44,840 nt of DNA from Bacteroidales bacterium. GTDB taxonomy: Bacteria > Bacteroidota > Bacteroidia > Bacteroidales > WCHB1-69. The notes beneath the pieces are model-generated. The model was not told the DNA's origin. It saw nothing but the letters and a program-made list of their open reading frames with translations, and made no database searches. Shown here piece by piece: positions 33,601 to 44,840 of this stretch. The position numbers were made by a program, and so were the translations under genes. The stretch covers positions 1 to 44,840 of the forward strand of contig JAFPXF010000022.1 in the NCBI GenBank assembly GCA_017394765.1, given 5' to 3'. Each line of letters starts with the position of its first letter. The first letter of the stretch is position 1.

Positions 33601-36600
33601 GCGTGCCAAAGTGGAAGGTGCCATAGGCATCCAAGTGGTGTATGATGTGACAGGCGGTTCCCCCCGGCCGACAGACACTCGTTTCTATACCGACAATGCA
33701 GAAGTCGCTTCCGGAGCGGCTCCGACCTCTTCCGACCCCAACAAGGTCTTCTCCCATTGGGTGGTGCAACACTGGAACGGCACTACCTACGAGGACGGAA
33801 GCGTCACCGTGTTTCCCGGTTCCAAGTTCACTGTTCTGAAGGATGATGCCAAGGCGATGGTGGTACGCTGGAGGGACAGCGACAATAACACCTATACGCC
33901 AGACGAACCGACAATAGGCCTCGAGTCCCCGTATCCGTCGTATCCTAACGTGGATTCGGCCGTTTATATCGTGCAGCTCAGGGCAGTCTATAAGGACAAA
34001 GAGGAGCCCACGCCCTCTTTCATTGTCTGGTACAACAACTATGCCGGTGCTGCTAAAGACACCCTTCGCCAAGACGGTAACAAACCGGGCGAGACGGCCC
34101 ACGCCGACCTCCACATCAACGAGGCTGTGACCATACCCACCCCCGCCGCCCGCCCAGGCTTCACCTTCAAGGGCTGGTACAAAAAGCGCTGGGCTGATGG
34201 CCAGCCCCCGACGGCCATTCTCAGCCCTGCCGTGTGCGATCCCGGATTCTTGTATTATAATAATGTTGATCATAAATATTACGCTGATGCCGCCTTCACC
34301 AACGAGGCCACCCAAGTAGCCGCCGACGAGAACAACCCGTATGACTACCTCTACGCTGTGTGGGAGCCGGATACCATCACCTTTGACATACCCGACGAGT
34401 TCTGCTACGGTGCGGAAGGCGGTTCCTATACGCTGCCTACCACCTCCATGGAGGGCATCACCGGCACTTGGAACCCCGCCAGTGTCTCCACCACTTCACC
34501 TGGCATCTATTATCCCGTTTTCACCCCCGATAATGGCCAGTGTATCAACAAACAGGTAAAGGACACCATCGCTGTGCTCAACTCCACAGTGGCCGAAATC
34601 ACGGGCGATGATAAAATATGCGTGGGCGAATCCACTACTCTCTCTGTGCCTGATGTGACGGGCAACACCTACAAGTGGAACACCGGCTCGGGTACGGAGA
34701 CCATTTCTGAAACCCACTCCGTGACGGTGACGCCCACCGCCACCACCCACTACTATGTGACCGTGACCAGCGGCGGCTGCGAGAGCTTCGGCGACACCAT
34801 CGTCACCGTGAACCCGCTGCCCGTGGTGAACAGCATCACCGTGCCCACGGGCAATATCTGTCCGGGCTCCGGCCCGTTTGAAGTGACCGGCAACGTGACT
34901 GACGGCACCGCCCCCTATACCTACAACTGGACCGGCGCCACCGCCACGACGGATCCCAAGGCTTCTGTGACCGAAGCCACCACCGACCGCTGCGATAAGA
35001 CTTATACGGTCTCCCTTCAGGTGGTTGATGACAACGGCTGCGAGTCGAACAACGTCACGAGCTCCTTCACCGTGAAGGACGAGGCCGCCCCGACCATCGG
35101 CAACGACAACCTCGACCGCACGCTGACCTCCACCAGCTGTACTTTCACCGTGCCCGACCTGACCGGCGAGGTGCGCGCCATCTCTTCCGACAACTGCACG
35201 GACCGAGCGCACCTGATTGTCACCCAGGAGCCCACCGCCGGCACCTCGCTGACGAACTACGGCGGCACCCAAAAGGTGACCGTTACCGTGACGGACCTCT
35301 GCAACAAATCATCTGAAAAGGAGATCACACTGAACATACCCGCCAAACCCTTGGTGAACATTTCTGGTGATGTGAATGTTTGCTACAACGGCACGCTGTC
35401 GCTGACCGCTGTGGGCAGTAATGGCACCGCTCCGCTGAGGTATAAATGGAACGACGAAACAACAGGTGATGCTCTTACCCTGAACAACCAGGTTGACACC
35501 ACCGTTGCCCACACTGTCTCAGTGACGGTGACCGATGCCAACGGTTGTACAGCAACGGACGACCATACTTACAACATCTATAAGCCGTTGAGGGGTGGCA
35601 GAATCCTATATGAGAAAAAGGTTTGCGACTCCGGTGACACGATAGTGCAAATCACCGGCACCACTCCCGCATCAGGCGGCGGTGCCACGACCTCATATAT
35701 TTGGCAAACCTCAACCGACAGTTTGCATTGGACCACGGTTGAAAATGCCAATGACGAAAGCTACACACTCACAGGAGCCATCCACCATACCTATGTCCGC
35801 CGTGCGTATGTAACGAGCGACTGCGGCACCGCCTACACAAATGCGGTCTATGTGGTCAACACCGGCACGGTGAATCCCGGCAACATGACCGGCGGCGGCA
35901 CGGTGGCATACTGTTATGGTTCAAATGTAAACCACACCCTGACCGCTTCCGGCGTCACCGTCCAGTCGGGCGCCGACTTCGACTATGTGTGGTACACCTC
36001 CACCGACGGTGAAACATGGACCCGGATAGACACTGCCTCACACGCGTCATTCACCTATACGAATCCCAATTTCACAGAGAGCACCTCCATCTGGTTCAAG
36101 TATGCCATCGCCATCGCAAACTGCGACACCATTCAAGCCAACGAGAAGGTGGAACTCCAGGTGAACCCGCTGCCTGTCGTGACGATCACCCCCAACACCA
36201 CCCAGACAATCGCGTTGGGAGAGCCCATCACAAATGTGACAGTAGAATACGACAACAGCACGTTGGCCCTGGCAGGCCTGCCTGCCGGTGTGACCAGCAC
36301 ATCGACTGCAACCAACCCTGTGACGGTGAACGGCGCTCCCACCACAGCCGGCACCTACACCGTGACGGCCACCGCCACCAGCAATACCGTCCCCGCTTGC
36401 GGCACGGCCATTGATTCTTTCAAGATTATCGTCAACGACACCTTGGTGCTGGATCCGCTCAGCTTTGTTCCTTCGCCTTTGTGTGTGGAAAGTTCCGAAA
36501 CCAACAACGAAATCACCATTTCCGAGAACGCGGGCAACACCGATGACTACACTTACACCTGGGAGGTGGGCACCGACGGCACCTTTACGCCTAGCACCAA

Positions 36601-39600
36601 TTCCAAGTCGATTGTTGCCAAGTGGTCCTCCTCCGGCGACAAGCACATCAAACTTACGGTGAAGAACATTCACACCAACGCTGTGTCGCACAGGGACACC
36701 ATCATTGTGGTACATCCCGTTCCGGCCATTAGCATCAGCGACATCGCTACCGTTTGCCCAGGCACGGCATTCAATGTCAGGGGCAATGTTGACGGCACGA
36801 CCACCGCTCCTTACACCTACACATGGAGCACGGCCTCCACGGGCCTGACGGTGACTCCCGCCACGGCCACTGTGACCGCCACATTCTACACCAGCACGGC
36901 TACTGCCACGGGTTGCGGTGAGACCAAGGAACTCAAACTCACCGTAAAGGACAACAACAGCTGTCAGGTGAGCACCACCAAGAGCATCACCGTCAAGACT
37001 CCTGCTGCCCCGACCATCAGCACTACCCTTGCCGATAGGGAATGGGGCTGCACCGCGCCCACGTCTGTTCCGAAAGCCACTGATTTCACCGTAACCGACG
37101 AGTGCAACAGCAGCGCAGCAGTCACCCTGACGGAGGGTACCGAAGCCGTGAACAACTGCACCCACACGAAGATGTGGACGGCCTCCTACACCAACGCCTG
37201 CGGCGCTACTGTGTCGAAGAGCATCACCTACACCTGGAAGGAGATGACCACCCCGACCATCAGCACCACGCTTCCTCTCACCGGCACCAAGGAGTGCAAC
37301 TGGGATTATAACACCAATGGGCCCAAGCAATCCGACTTCACCGTGAACGACGGTTGTGCTTCAGGAGCCACGGCCACTGTTACGCCCGGCACCCTTGACG
37401 AGAGCGTTGCCTGCCAGAGAAGTATGACCTGGACAGCCACCTACAAGAACGCCTGTAATATGGATGCCACGGCTAAGGTCATCACCTACACCTGGCCGTA
37501 CGACGTGACCAAGCCGGTGATCACCGCTTTCGACACCGTCGCCACGCCGGCCCAGAACTGTCGCTATGCAATGCCCGACCTGTCCGCATCCACCCTGTAT
37601 CGCACCACTGACGGCTGCAGTGCACCCACCTTTGTGAGCCAGAGCATCACCGCCGGCACGACTTACAACCAGACTGCTACCCAGCAGACCATCGCTGTCA
37701 CCGTGACGGTGAAGGACGACTGCGGCAATGAGCAGACCCAGACGGTGAACGTGACCATCCCGGCCGCGCTGAGCGTGACCGCCGCCGCTGCTCCTGCCAC
37801 CATCTGTTTAGGCAGCACTTCTGAGCTGACCGCCACGGTGAGCAACGCCACGGGCACGCCCACTTACAGCTGGACACCGGCCGCCACGCTGAGCGCCAGC
37901 AACACGGCCACCGTGACCGCCACCCCGACGGCAGCCGGCAACAGCACCTATACAGTGACTGTCAGCGATGAGAACGGTTGTGAAAGCACCGCCAGCGTTA
38001 CCGTGATGGTGAACGACACCGTGAAGCTCACGGCCACCAACCTCACGCAGAATGTCTGCCTGAACGCCTCCATTGAGGACATCGTCATCACGGCCGCGAA
38101 TGCCACCTTGGCACTTGACGCTCCCGCTGCTGCGGGTATGACTCTCTCCGGCACCACCATTACCGGCACGCCGACGGCTGTGGGCAGCTACAACTTCACC
38201 ATCACGGCCACCAGCAACAAGACCCCGGCCTGCCAGGTGAAGACCCTCACGGGCACCATCACCGTGGGCAACCTCAACGTGACCGCCACGGCCGACAGCG
38301 CCACCTGTATCAACAAAGACGGTAAAGCCACTGTCACTGTGACGGGCGGCACCGCGCCGATTACCTACGTCTATGCTTATAAGTATCCTTCCGCCACCCA
38401 CAACAGCGAGGTGAACCTGACGGATATCAATAACCTGAATACAGCCACTCCCACCGGTTTGGACACTGCTGTTTATGTGGTGACCGCCACTGACGTGAAC
38501 GGCTGCACAGCCTCCGCCGAGTTCACAGTGAGCCTGAAAAACAACCTTACGGTAGATGTCACTTCCGAGCCGCAGCACATCTGCTCCGGCGGCTCCTTCG
38601 TGATCACCCCGACGGCTCCTGCCGGCACCAAATATAGCTGGGGATTGCCGACACAATCGGTCACGGACGGTGTCACCGGCACCACGACCGGCGCGGACCA
38701 GCCTACCGTGCACGGCGAGAACTTGGTGAACACCACCACCAGCACCGTGGAGCTTACCTATAGTGTGACGCCAAAGTACGGCATCTGTGAGGGCGCTTCC
38801 AAAGATGTGAAGGTGGCCGTGGATGTGACCACGCACCCGGTGCCCACCATCACGGTGAAGGACACCACGGTGTGCGCCAACATTGGCAATGTGGGCCTTA
38901 CCGCCACCTTTGCCAGCGTGACCGCTACTGTGGACACTGTTTCCTGGAAGTTCCTTACCGACAGTGTGGCCCATCTTAACGCTGTTTCATCCGGCGACCT
39001 TACCGACAACTACACGGCCGCGGTTCCGGCCACGCCGTGCAACAACCAGACCTATCCGTATGTGGTCTATTACGCCGACCAGTACGGCTGTCACAGCCAG
39101 GCCACGGCCAATGTGATTGTGAGTATGCCTGCAACGATCACCATCACGGGCGGCACCAACGCCAGCACCGTCGAGTGCGCCGCCGACACGGTGGCCCCGC
39201 ACACCCTCACGGGCGTGATGCCCACGGTGAAAGATGCCTGCGGCAACGACATCTCCGACCAGTGGACACTGACCCGTCCCACCAACAACGTGGACTGCGA
39301 AGGCACGATGGAGTTCGTCTATACCTACAAGAACTGTGACGACAAGACCGCCCAGTGGACCTACACCTACACGATTGACCGCACCACGCCGCCCGCTCAG
39401 GTGGGAGACCCAGTGGCTACCTTCGACACGGTGGAGTGTCGCTCTGATGCCGAGCGTAAACCGCACGAGAGACCCGGCTTCACGATGCCGGTGGTGAAGG
39501 ATGTTTGCGGCAATGTGCTGCCAGTGCCCGAACCTTCAATATCCAATGGCTATTACACCTCTACTTGTCACGGAGACTTTATCTACACTTATACCTACAC

Positions 39601-42600
39601 CGACTGTGCCGGTCTTTCCTATGTGTGGAAATATACATCCAACGTGAAGCGTTCCACTCCTCCCACCGTGAACGCCACGGGCATTGAGGCTGCCAAGACG
39701 GTGGTGTGCGTGGACAGTGCCAAGGCCCCGGCCCGCATCCCGACGGCTACTGGCAAGTGCGAAGACGTCATCACGGGTGTGCTTACCGCCACCACGGACA
39801 ACCCCAGTCCGCTGACCTGCGAGGGCACACGCACCTATACCTATACTTATACCGACTGCGCCGGCCTCACCGCCACGTGGGACTATGTCTATACCATCAC
39901 CAAGGGCGCCTTCACGCTGCCCGCCAACGAGAGCAAAGACATAGCCTGCGCTTCCGACACGGTGATGCCCACACCTCCCGCCACCCCGGCCACCTACTGC
40001 GGCGACCTGACCGTCACCGGCCCGGTGAGAGGCGGCACCTACGACGGCTGCTCCGGCACCAAGACCTACACTTGGACCTACACGGATTGTTCTGGCAACT
40101 ACACGCACGACTGGACCTATACCTACAACATCGCCACACCGGCGGCTCCTAAGCTGATAGGCCCGTGGCCAGCCAACCTGAACAATGTGGATGCTTGCTA
40201 CGCCACCAGACCCGCCTTCCCGACCAATGACGTGGTGAAGTCCCTCTACACGGCCTCCTGCGGCAAGGAGCTGGCCGTCACCTCCGCGTTGACCGAGACC
40301 AAGACCAACAATTGCGATTGGGAGGTTACCAACACCTACACCATCACCGACGGCTGCACGCCCGTGACCAAAACCATCACCTATAAAGGCGGCGACAAGA
40401 GCAAGCCGGTCATCGCCACGGGCTACACCACCACGTTGCCCGCTGATGTCACGAGCTGCACCTACACTTATCCTGATTTCACCGCCAGCGTGAGGGATGC
40501 CTCCTCCGATGTGTGCACAGCGAAGGCTGACCTGAAAGTGACGCAGAGCCCGGCTTATGGTTCCGCCATCACCTTGACCGCCACCGAGCAGACCCTGCCC
40601 GTGAAGGTCTATGTGGAGGACCTCTGCGGCAACAAGGATTCCGTCTCCGTGACTGTCACGGTGCCGGCATCTATCGCCCTGACCATCGACACCTCGGCCA
40701 GCAACTGCTACGGTCAGGCCGACGGCTTCCTCAACTACACTATCACCGGTGGTGTGGCCGACTACAGCGTTGCCTTGACGGGTACCACTCCGGCTACAGA
40801 GACGCGGACGACGGCAGGCCAGTACACCATCAGCAACCTGGCTGACGGTACCTACAGCCTGACGGTGACTGACGCCAACGGCTGCGACGCTACAGCTACC
40901 ACCACCATCCAGCAGATCAACACCACGCTGCAAATCACCGCCAACAGCAACAGCTGGACATACGACGGCAACGCTCATGGCGACAACGGCTTCAAGGTGA
41001 CCTTCGGTTCTGAGAGCCACAACGGCACCTCCGGCACGGATGTGACCCTGGACAATGGCGATGTCATCACGAACGTCACTGTCAGCGGCTCCATCACCAA
41101 CGTGACCGAGAGCCCCGTGGCCAACGCCCTCGGCACCGGCATCAAGGTGATGCGCGGCACTCGCGATGTGACCTGCTTCTACAACATCGACACAACCTTC
41201 GGCAAACTGACCATCACCAACAGCGGTGATCTGGCCCTGAACTGTGTTGACCAGAGCAAGACCTACGACGGCACCGCGCTGAGCTACACGGCCGTGCCTA
41301 CGGTGACTACGGGCACCACGGTCTCCTACAGCACCGACGGCGGCAGCACCTGGAGCACTACCGTTCCGAGCATTACCAATGTGAGCGAAAGCCCGCTGAC
41401 CGTGAAGGTGAAGGCCGAGAACAGCAACTACGCCACGGCAGAATGCTCCTACATTCTGACCATCAACCCGGCTCCGTTGACCATCAAGCTCGATAGCACG
41501 AAGATCTACGACGGCACGGCCTTTGTGAGCGACTACGCCTCCACGCCTGCCGGTTACACGATTACCGGTCTGGTGAGCGGCGACGCTGTGACGGCTGGCA
41601 CCGTGACCTCTTCCGGCATCCACAAGGGTGACTATGTGTATGACGCCACTGCCACGATCACCACACCGTTTGCCACCGACAAGGGCATCGGCAACTACAG
41701 CGTGGTTTACGACCTCAAGCAGCACATTGTCTGCCGCGACGTGACGCTGACCAGCGGCACTACCAGCAGAAAGTACGACGGCACTGCCCTGAGCAACAAC
41801 ACCGTGACCGTGTCGGGCAGCGGCTGGCTGAGCGGCAAGGAGGCTACCTACAGCGACTTTGCCACCATCACCGACAAGGGCAGCAAGAAGAACGCCTTCA
41901 CCTACACATTGGCGGCCGGCGAGCTGGCCACCGACTACTGCGTGACCATTGACACGGGTAAATTGACGGTGAACTGCCGCGAGATTACCATCACGGCGGC
42001 TTCGCTTACCAACATTCCTTACGACGGCAATGTGCATTCCAGCAGCGCCTTCACCGTTACCGGTGACGGTATGGTGAGCGGCGAAACCGTCACCCCGGTC
42101 ATTGAGGGCAGCATCCAGTTCCCGAGCCAGAGCCCGCAGACCAATGCCATCACCAGCTACACCTTCACGCCTGCTACCACCACGGACAACTACTGTGTGA
42201 CTACGGTTGACGGAGCGTTGACGATGGAGTGCGTCTCGAAGACCATTGTCATCACTGCTGACAATGGCGAGTGGACTTACGATGGCACTACGCACACGCA
42301 GAAGAGCTACACGCTGACGGTTGACGGCGGCTTACCCATCGCGGTGCCGCTCTCCGCCAACGGCGACTACAAGTTCCCGAACGGCGATTCCCTGCATGTG
42401 ATCATCTCCGGTGAGGTCAAGAATGTGACCACCGGCGTGAACAATGTGGTGGCAGGCTGGACCCTCTACCACGGTGATGAGAATTTGCTCGCCGCCGGCA
42501 ACAACTGCTACAGCATCTCCAAGGTTGACGGCACCCTGAAGGTGAACTGCCGCCATATCACCCTGACGAGCGGCTCTGCCAGTAAGACCTACAACGGCTC

Positions 42601-44840
42601 CGAGCTCAAGAAGGAGACGGTGACCATCGGCGGCGACGGCATGGCTCCAAACGAGACCCTGAGCTACACCAATTTCGCCTCCATCACCAATGTGGGTAGC
42701 ACTTCCAACACCTTCAGCTACAACTTTGTCTCCCCAGCCCTTGCCTCCAACTACTGTGTGACGCCGGTCAACGGCACTCTGACAGTGGATTGCAAGGAGG
42801 TAACCCTTACGGCCAAGAATGCCGACAAGACCTACGACGGCTCTCCTCTCACCCAGTCCGGCTTCACCGCCTCGGCTCTCGAAACCGGCGACACGCATAC
42901 CTTCACGGTGACCATGACCTCCGGCAGCACCATCACCAACGTGGGCACACAAGCCAATGTCATCGCCACGGTGGATGGCACTCCTGTGATAACCGGCGTG
43001 CGGACCGCTGTAGGCAACTACTGTGTAACGACTGTTGAAGGCTCCCTTGAGGTAAAGAAAAAGGATCTGACCATCACAGCCAACTCTGATTCGAAGGTCT
43101 ATGACGGCACACCGCTGACCAACTCCGGATACTCGAACACGGCTCTTGCCCCCACCGACCATATCGAAAGTGTGGTCGTAACCGGTAGCCAAACCCCTGT
43201 GGGCACAAGCAACAACGTTCCCAGCGATGCTGTCATCAAGAACGCCAACAACGAAGATGTGACGGGCAACTACAACATCACTTATCAGAACGGCAAACTC
43301 ACCGTGACGAGCAACACCACACCTATCGTGATTGCCTCCGGCACCAACAGCTGGATGTATGACGGTGCGGCCCACTCTGAAGAGACATACACAGTGACTT
43401 ACGGCGGCACTCCGGTGACCGATGTGGATGCTACCGGCAAGATCTTCACGCTGCCTACTGGAGATAAGGTGACGATCACCAACCCCAACAGCATCACCAA
43501 TGTGAGCGAGACAGCGGACAACAACAACACCTATTCTTATTCGATTCAAAATTCCACGTACTACACTTCTGTCACAGCCAACTACGGCAAACTGACCATT
43601 ACCCCGCGCACGGTGAAACTGACCAGTGCAACCGACAGCAAGGTGTATGACGGCACGGCCCTGACCCGTAACCAGCAGACCGACGTGACGGTGTCCGGCG
43701 ACGGCTTCGTCACAGGCGAGGGTGCCACCTACAACATCACCGGCACGCAGACACTGGTCGGCAGTAGCAGCAACGCATTTACCTACACACTGAACAGCGG
43801 CACATTGGCCGAGAACTACAATATCAGCAAAACCGAAGGCACCCTGACGGTGACCAAGTCTGGCGCCATCACGCTGACCTGCCCTTCCGGCACCGGCATC
43901 GAGAAGATCTACGACGGCACGGCGCTGCAACCGACCGCCACGGCTTCCGGTATCGGCTCCGATGTGATCAAGATCGAGTACAGCACGAACGGCACAAGCT
44001 GGAGCGAGACGGCCCCGAGCCTGATCCACTTCGGCACGCAGATTGTGTATGTCCGCGCATCGAACCCGAACTACGACACGGCCTACTGCGACTACACGCT
44101 GAAGATCAACTGCCGTCCCGTGACTTTGACCAGCGGCACGAGCAGCAAGGTCTATGACGGCGCGGCCCTGACCAACAACACCGTGACCGTCTCCGGTAGC
44201 GGTTGGCTGACCGGCAAGGCGGCCACCTACAGCAACTTCGCTTCCATCACCAACGTGGGCAGCACGCCGAACACGTTCGACTACGCACTGGCTTCCGGCG
44301 AGGTGGCCACCGACTACTGCGTGACAGTGGTGAACGGCACCCTGACCGTCACGAAAGCCCCGGCCACGGAACTGCATCTGGTCTGCCCGAGCGGCTCCAA
44401 CATCGAGAAGATCTACGACGGCACGGCGCTGCAGCCGACCGCCACGGCGACCCCGGTTGTCAGCACCGACGTGGCGAAGATCGAGTACAGCACGAACGGC
44501 ACAAGCTGGAGCGAGACGGCCCCGCGCCTGATCCACTACGGCACGCAGACCGTGTATGTCCGCGCATCGAACCCGAACTACGACACGGCTTATTGCGACT
44601 ACACGCTCAAGATCAACTGCCGTCCCGTGACTTTGACCAGCGGCACGAGCAGCAAGGTCTATGACGGCGCGGCCCTGACCAACAACACCGTGACCGTCTC
44701 CGGTAGCGGTTGGCTGACCGGCAAGGCGGCCACCTACAGCAACTTCGCCTCCATCACCAACGTGGGCAGCACGCCGAACACGTTCAGCTACACGCTGGCT
44801 TCCGGCGAAGCCGCTGCGGACTACTGCGTGACGACGGTGA
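30693..44840 (+). CDS. Giant adhesin-like repeat protein with -1 frame change after its signal peptide; 3' end outside the window
   Basis: ATG 30693 starts a signal peptide (MRNFYAGTRQVSRLLSW ... VTYARA); this frame stops at 30875. The -1 frame is open from 30782 to the window end (about 4,680 codons, read line by line without a stop) but has no start of its own in front of AARHYAVCHNYAQHLTV. One extra base, or loss of one CG pair in the (CG)5 run at 30791-30800, would join them. Domains: an N-terminal module to ~31850; InlB-type B-repeats at 31860-34360 (KGYTFAGWY, GYVFEGWY, DYEFAGWY, GFTFKGWY); Ig/PKD/HYR-like repeats at 34380-40680, with SprB-like modules at 38281-38530 and 40681-40915; then YDG/MBG-type repeats from 40920 on. 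The sorting domain, if any, is beyond the window. Probably a surface adhesin. Confidence 0.88.
30785..30826 (+). repeat. Alternating purine/pyrimidine tract with (CG)5 and A5 at the frameshift
   Basis: The tract contains TACGTACGCGCGCGCG (30785-30800), the perfect 12-bp palindrome ACGTGCGCACGT (30802-30813) and an A5 run (30821-30825). It is where the signal-peptide frame and the long adhesin frame meet. (CG)5 to (CG)4, or A5 to A6, would put both in one frame. Confidence 0.9.
40961..44840 (+). repeat. At least 15 YDG/MBG-type repeats in the giant adhesin
   Basis: YDG (once YNG) motifs start at 40961, 41264, 41507, 41774, 42020, 42278, 42590, 42833, 43100, 43358, 43646, 43910, 44153, 44414 and 44660, so units are 243-312 nt (81-104 residues). 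The usual pattern is SKVYDGTALTNNTVTVSG, then a conserved NVGS and NYCVT-type ending. Such repeats form stalks of large surface proteins. The array runs off the window. Confidence 0.9.
43862..44840 (+). repeat. Nearly identical two-domain DNA repeat, period about 507 bp
   Basis: The segment from about 44102 to 44278 recurs at 44609 to 44789 with few changes, and ATCGAGAAGATCTACGACGG at 43898 recurs at 44402. The offset is 504 bp at the start of the unit and 507 bp later, which reflects one extra codon in the second copy. Each unit spans two YDG domains; the high identity points to recent duplication. Confidence 0.9.

Noticed and set aside
39536..44536. Very long - strand ORFs (919 and 734 codons) opposite the giant adhesin
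   Set aside because: They are mirror frames of a Thr/Gly/Val/Asn-rich protein with C- or G-ending codons, which leaves few stops on the other strand. Their translations are low-complexity Gly/Val/Arg-rich without domains, while the + frame shows clear repeat families.

Overview
The window looks like a chromosome segment of an uncultured or unclassified Bacteroidales-type bacterium. The signs are several secreted proteins with C-terminal type IX secretion (T9SS) sorting domains, TAnnTTTG-type -7 promoter boxes instead of sigma70 boxes, few Shine-Dalgarno sequences, and an IS1380-family remnant of Bacteroidetes type. The species cannot be named from this sequence.

Layout. (A) 1-22200: the right part of an integrated tailed prophage. 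Head/neck and tail genes run on the + strand: the 3' end of a probable connector protein, three tightly overlapping small genes, a gp10-like neck/tail protein, a 1325-aa tape measure, tail-tip/baseplate proteins and a fibre-repeat protein. They end head-to-head against a - strand tyrosine integrase. A tRNA-Ser(CGA) gene next to the integrase is the probable attachment site; the left end of the prophage lies outside the window. Two cargo blocks interrupt the tail module. One is an AlbA_2/HATPase putative regulator or defence gene with its own -7 box. The other is a 7-kb, AT-richer bicistron of two T9SS-sorted surface proteins (677 and 1707 aa), with its own promoter-like box and a rho-independent terminator and flanked by palindromic elements.

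(B) 22287-24528: host DNA with a monocistronic T9SS-sorted protein followed by a strong intrinsic terminator. (C) 24529-29447: a - strand operon with tatA and tatC first, then a membrane ferredoxin that looks like a NapH-NapG fusion with an internal twin-arginine signal, then a Tat-signal lipoprotein aldo/keto reductase with two C-terminal Fe-S motifs, a DUF1893 protein and an ECF-type membrane protein. The Tat exporter is thus encoded with its own probable substrates. (D) 29777-30383: an internally deleted IS1380-family transposase.

(E) 30693-44840 and beyond: one giant + strand surface-protein gene. After an initial signal-peptide ORF the reading frame shifts by -1 inside an alternating purine/pyrimidine tract. 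The new frame then runs for over 14 kb (about 4,680 codons, checked line by line) without a stop and leaves the window. It encodes InlB-type B-repeats, PKD/Ig-like, HYR-like and SprB-like repeats, then at least fifteen YDG/MBG-type repeats, the last ones nearly identical in DNA. The long ORFs on the opposite strand here are composition shadows.

Main points of interest: T9SS surface proteins carried inside a phage tail module (possible lysogenic conversion), the giant adhesin with a possible on/off frameshift at its signal peptide, and the self-contained Tat/ferredoxin/reductase operon.
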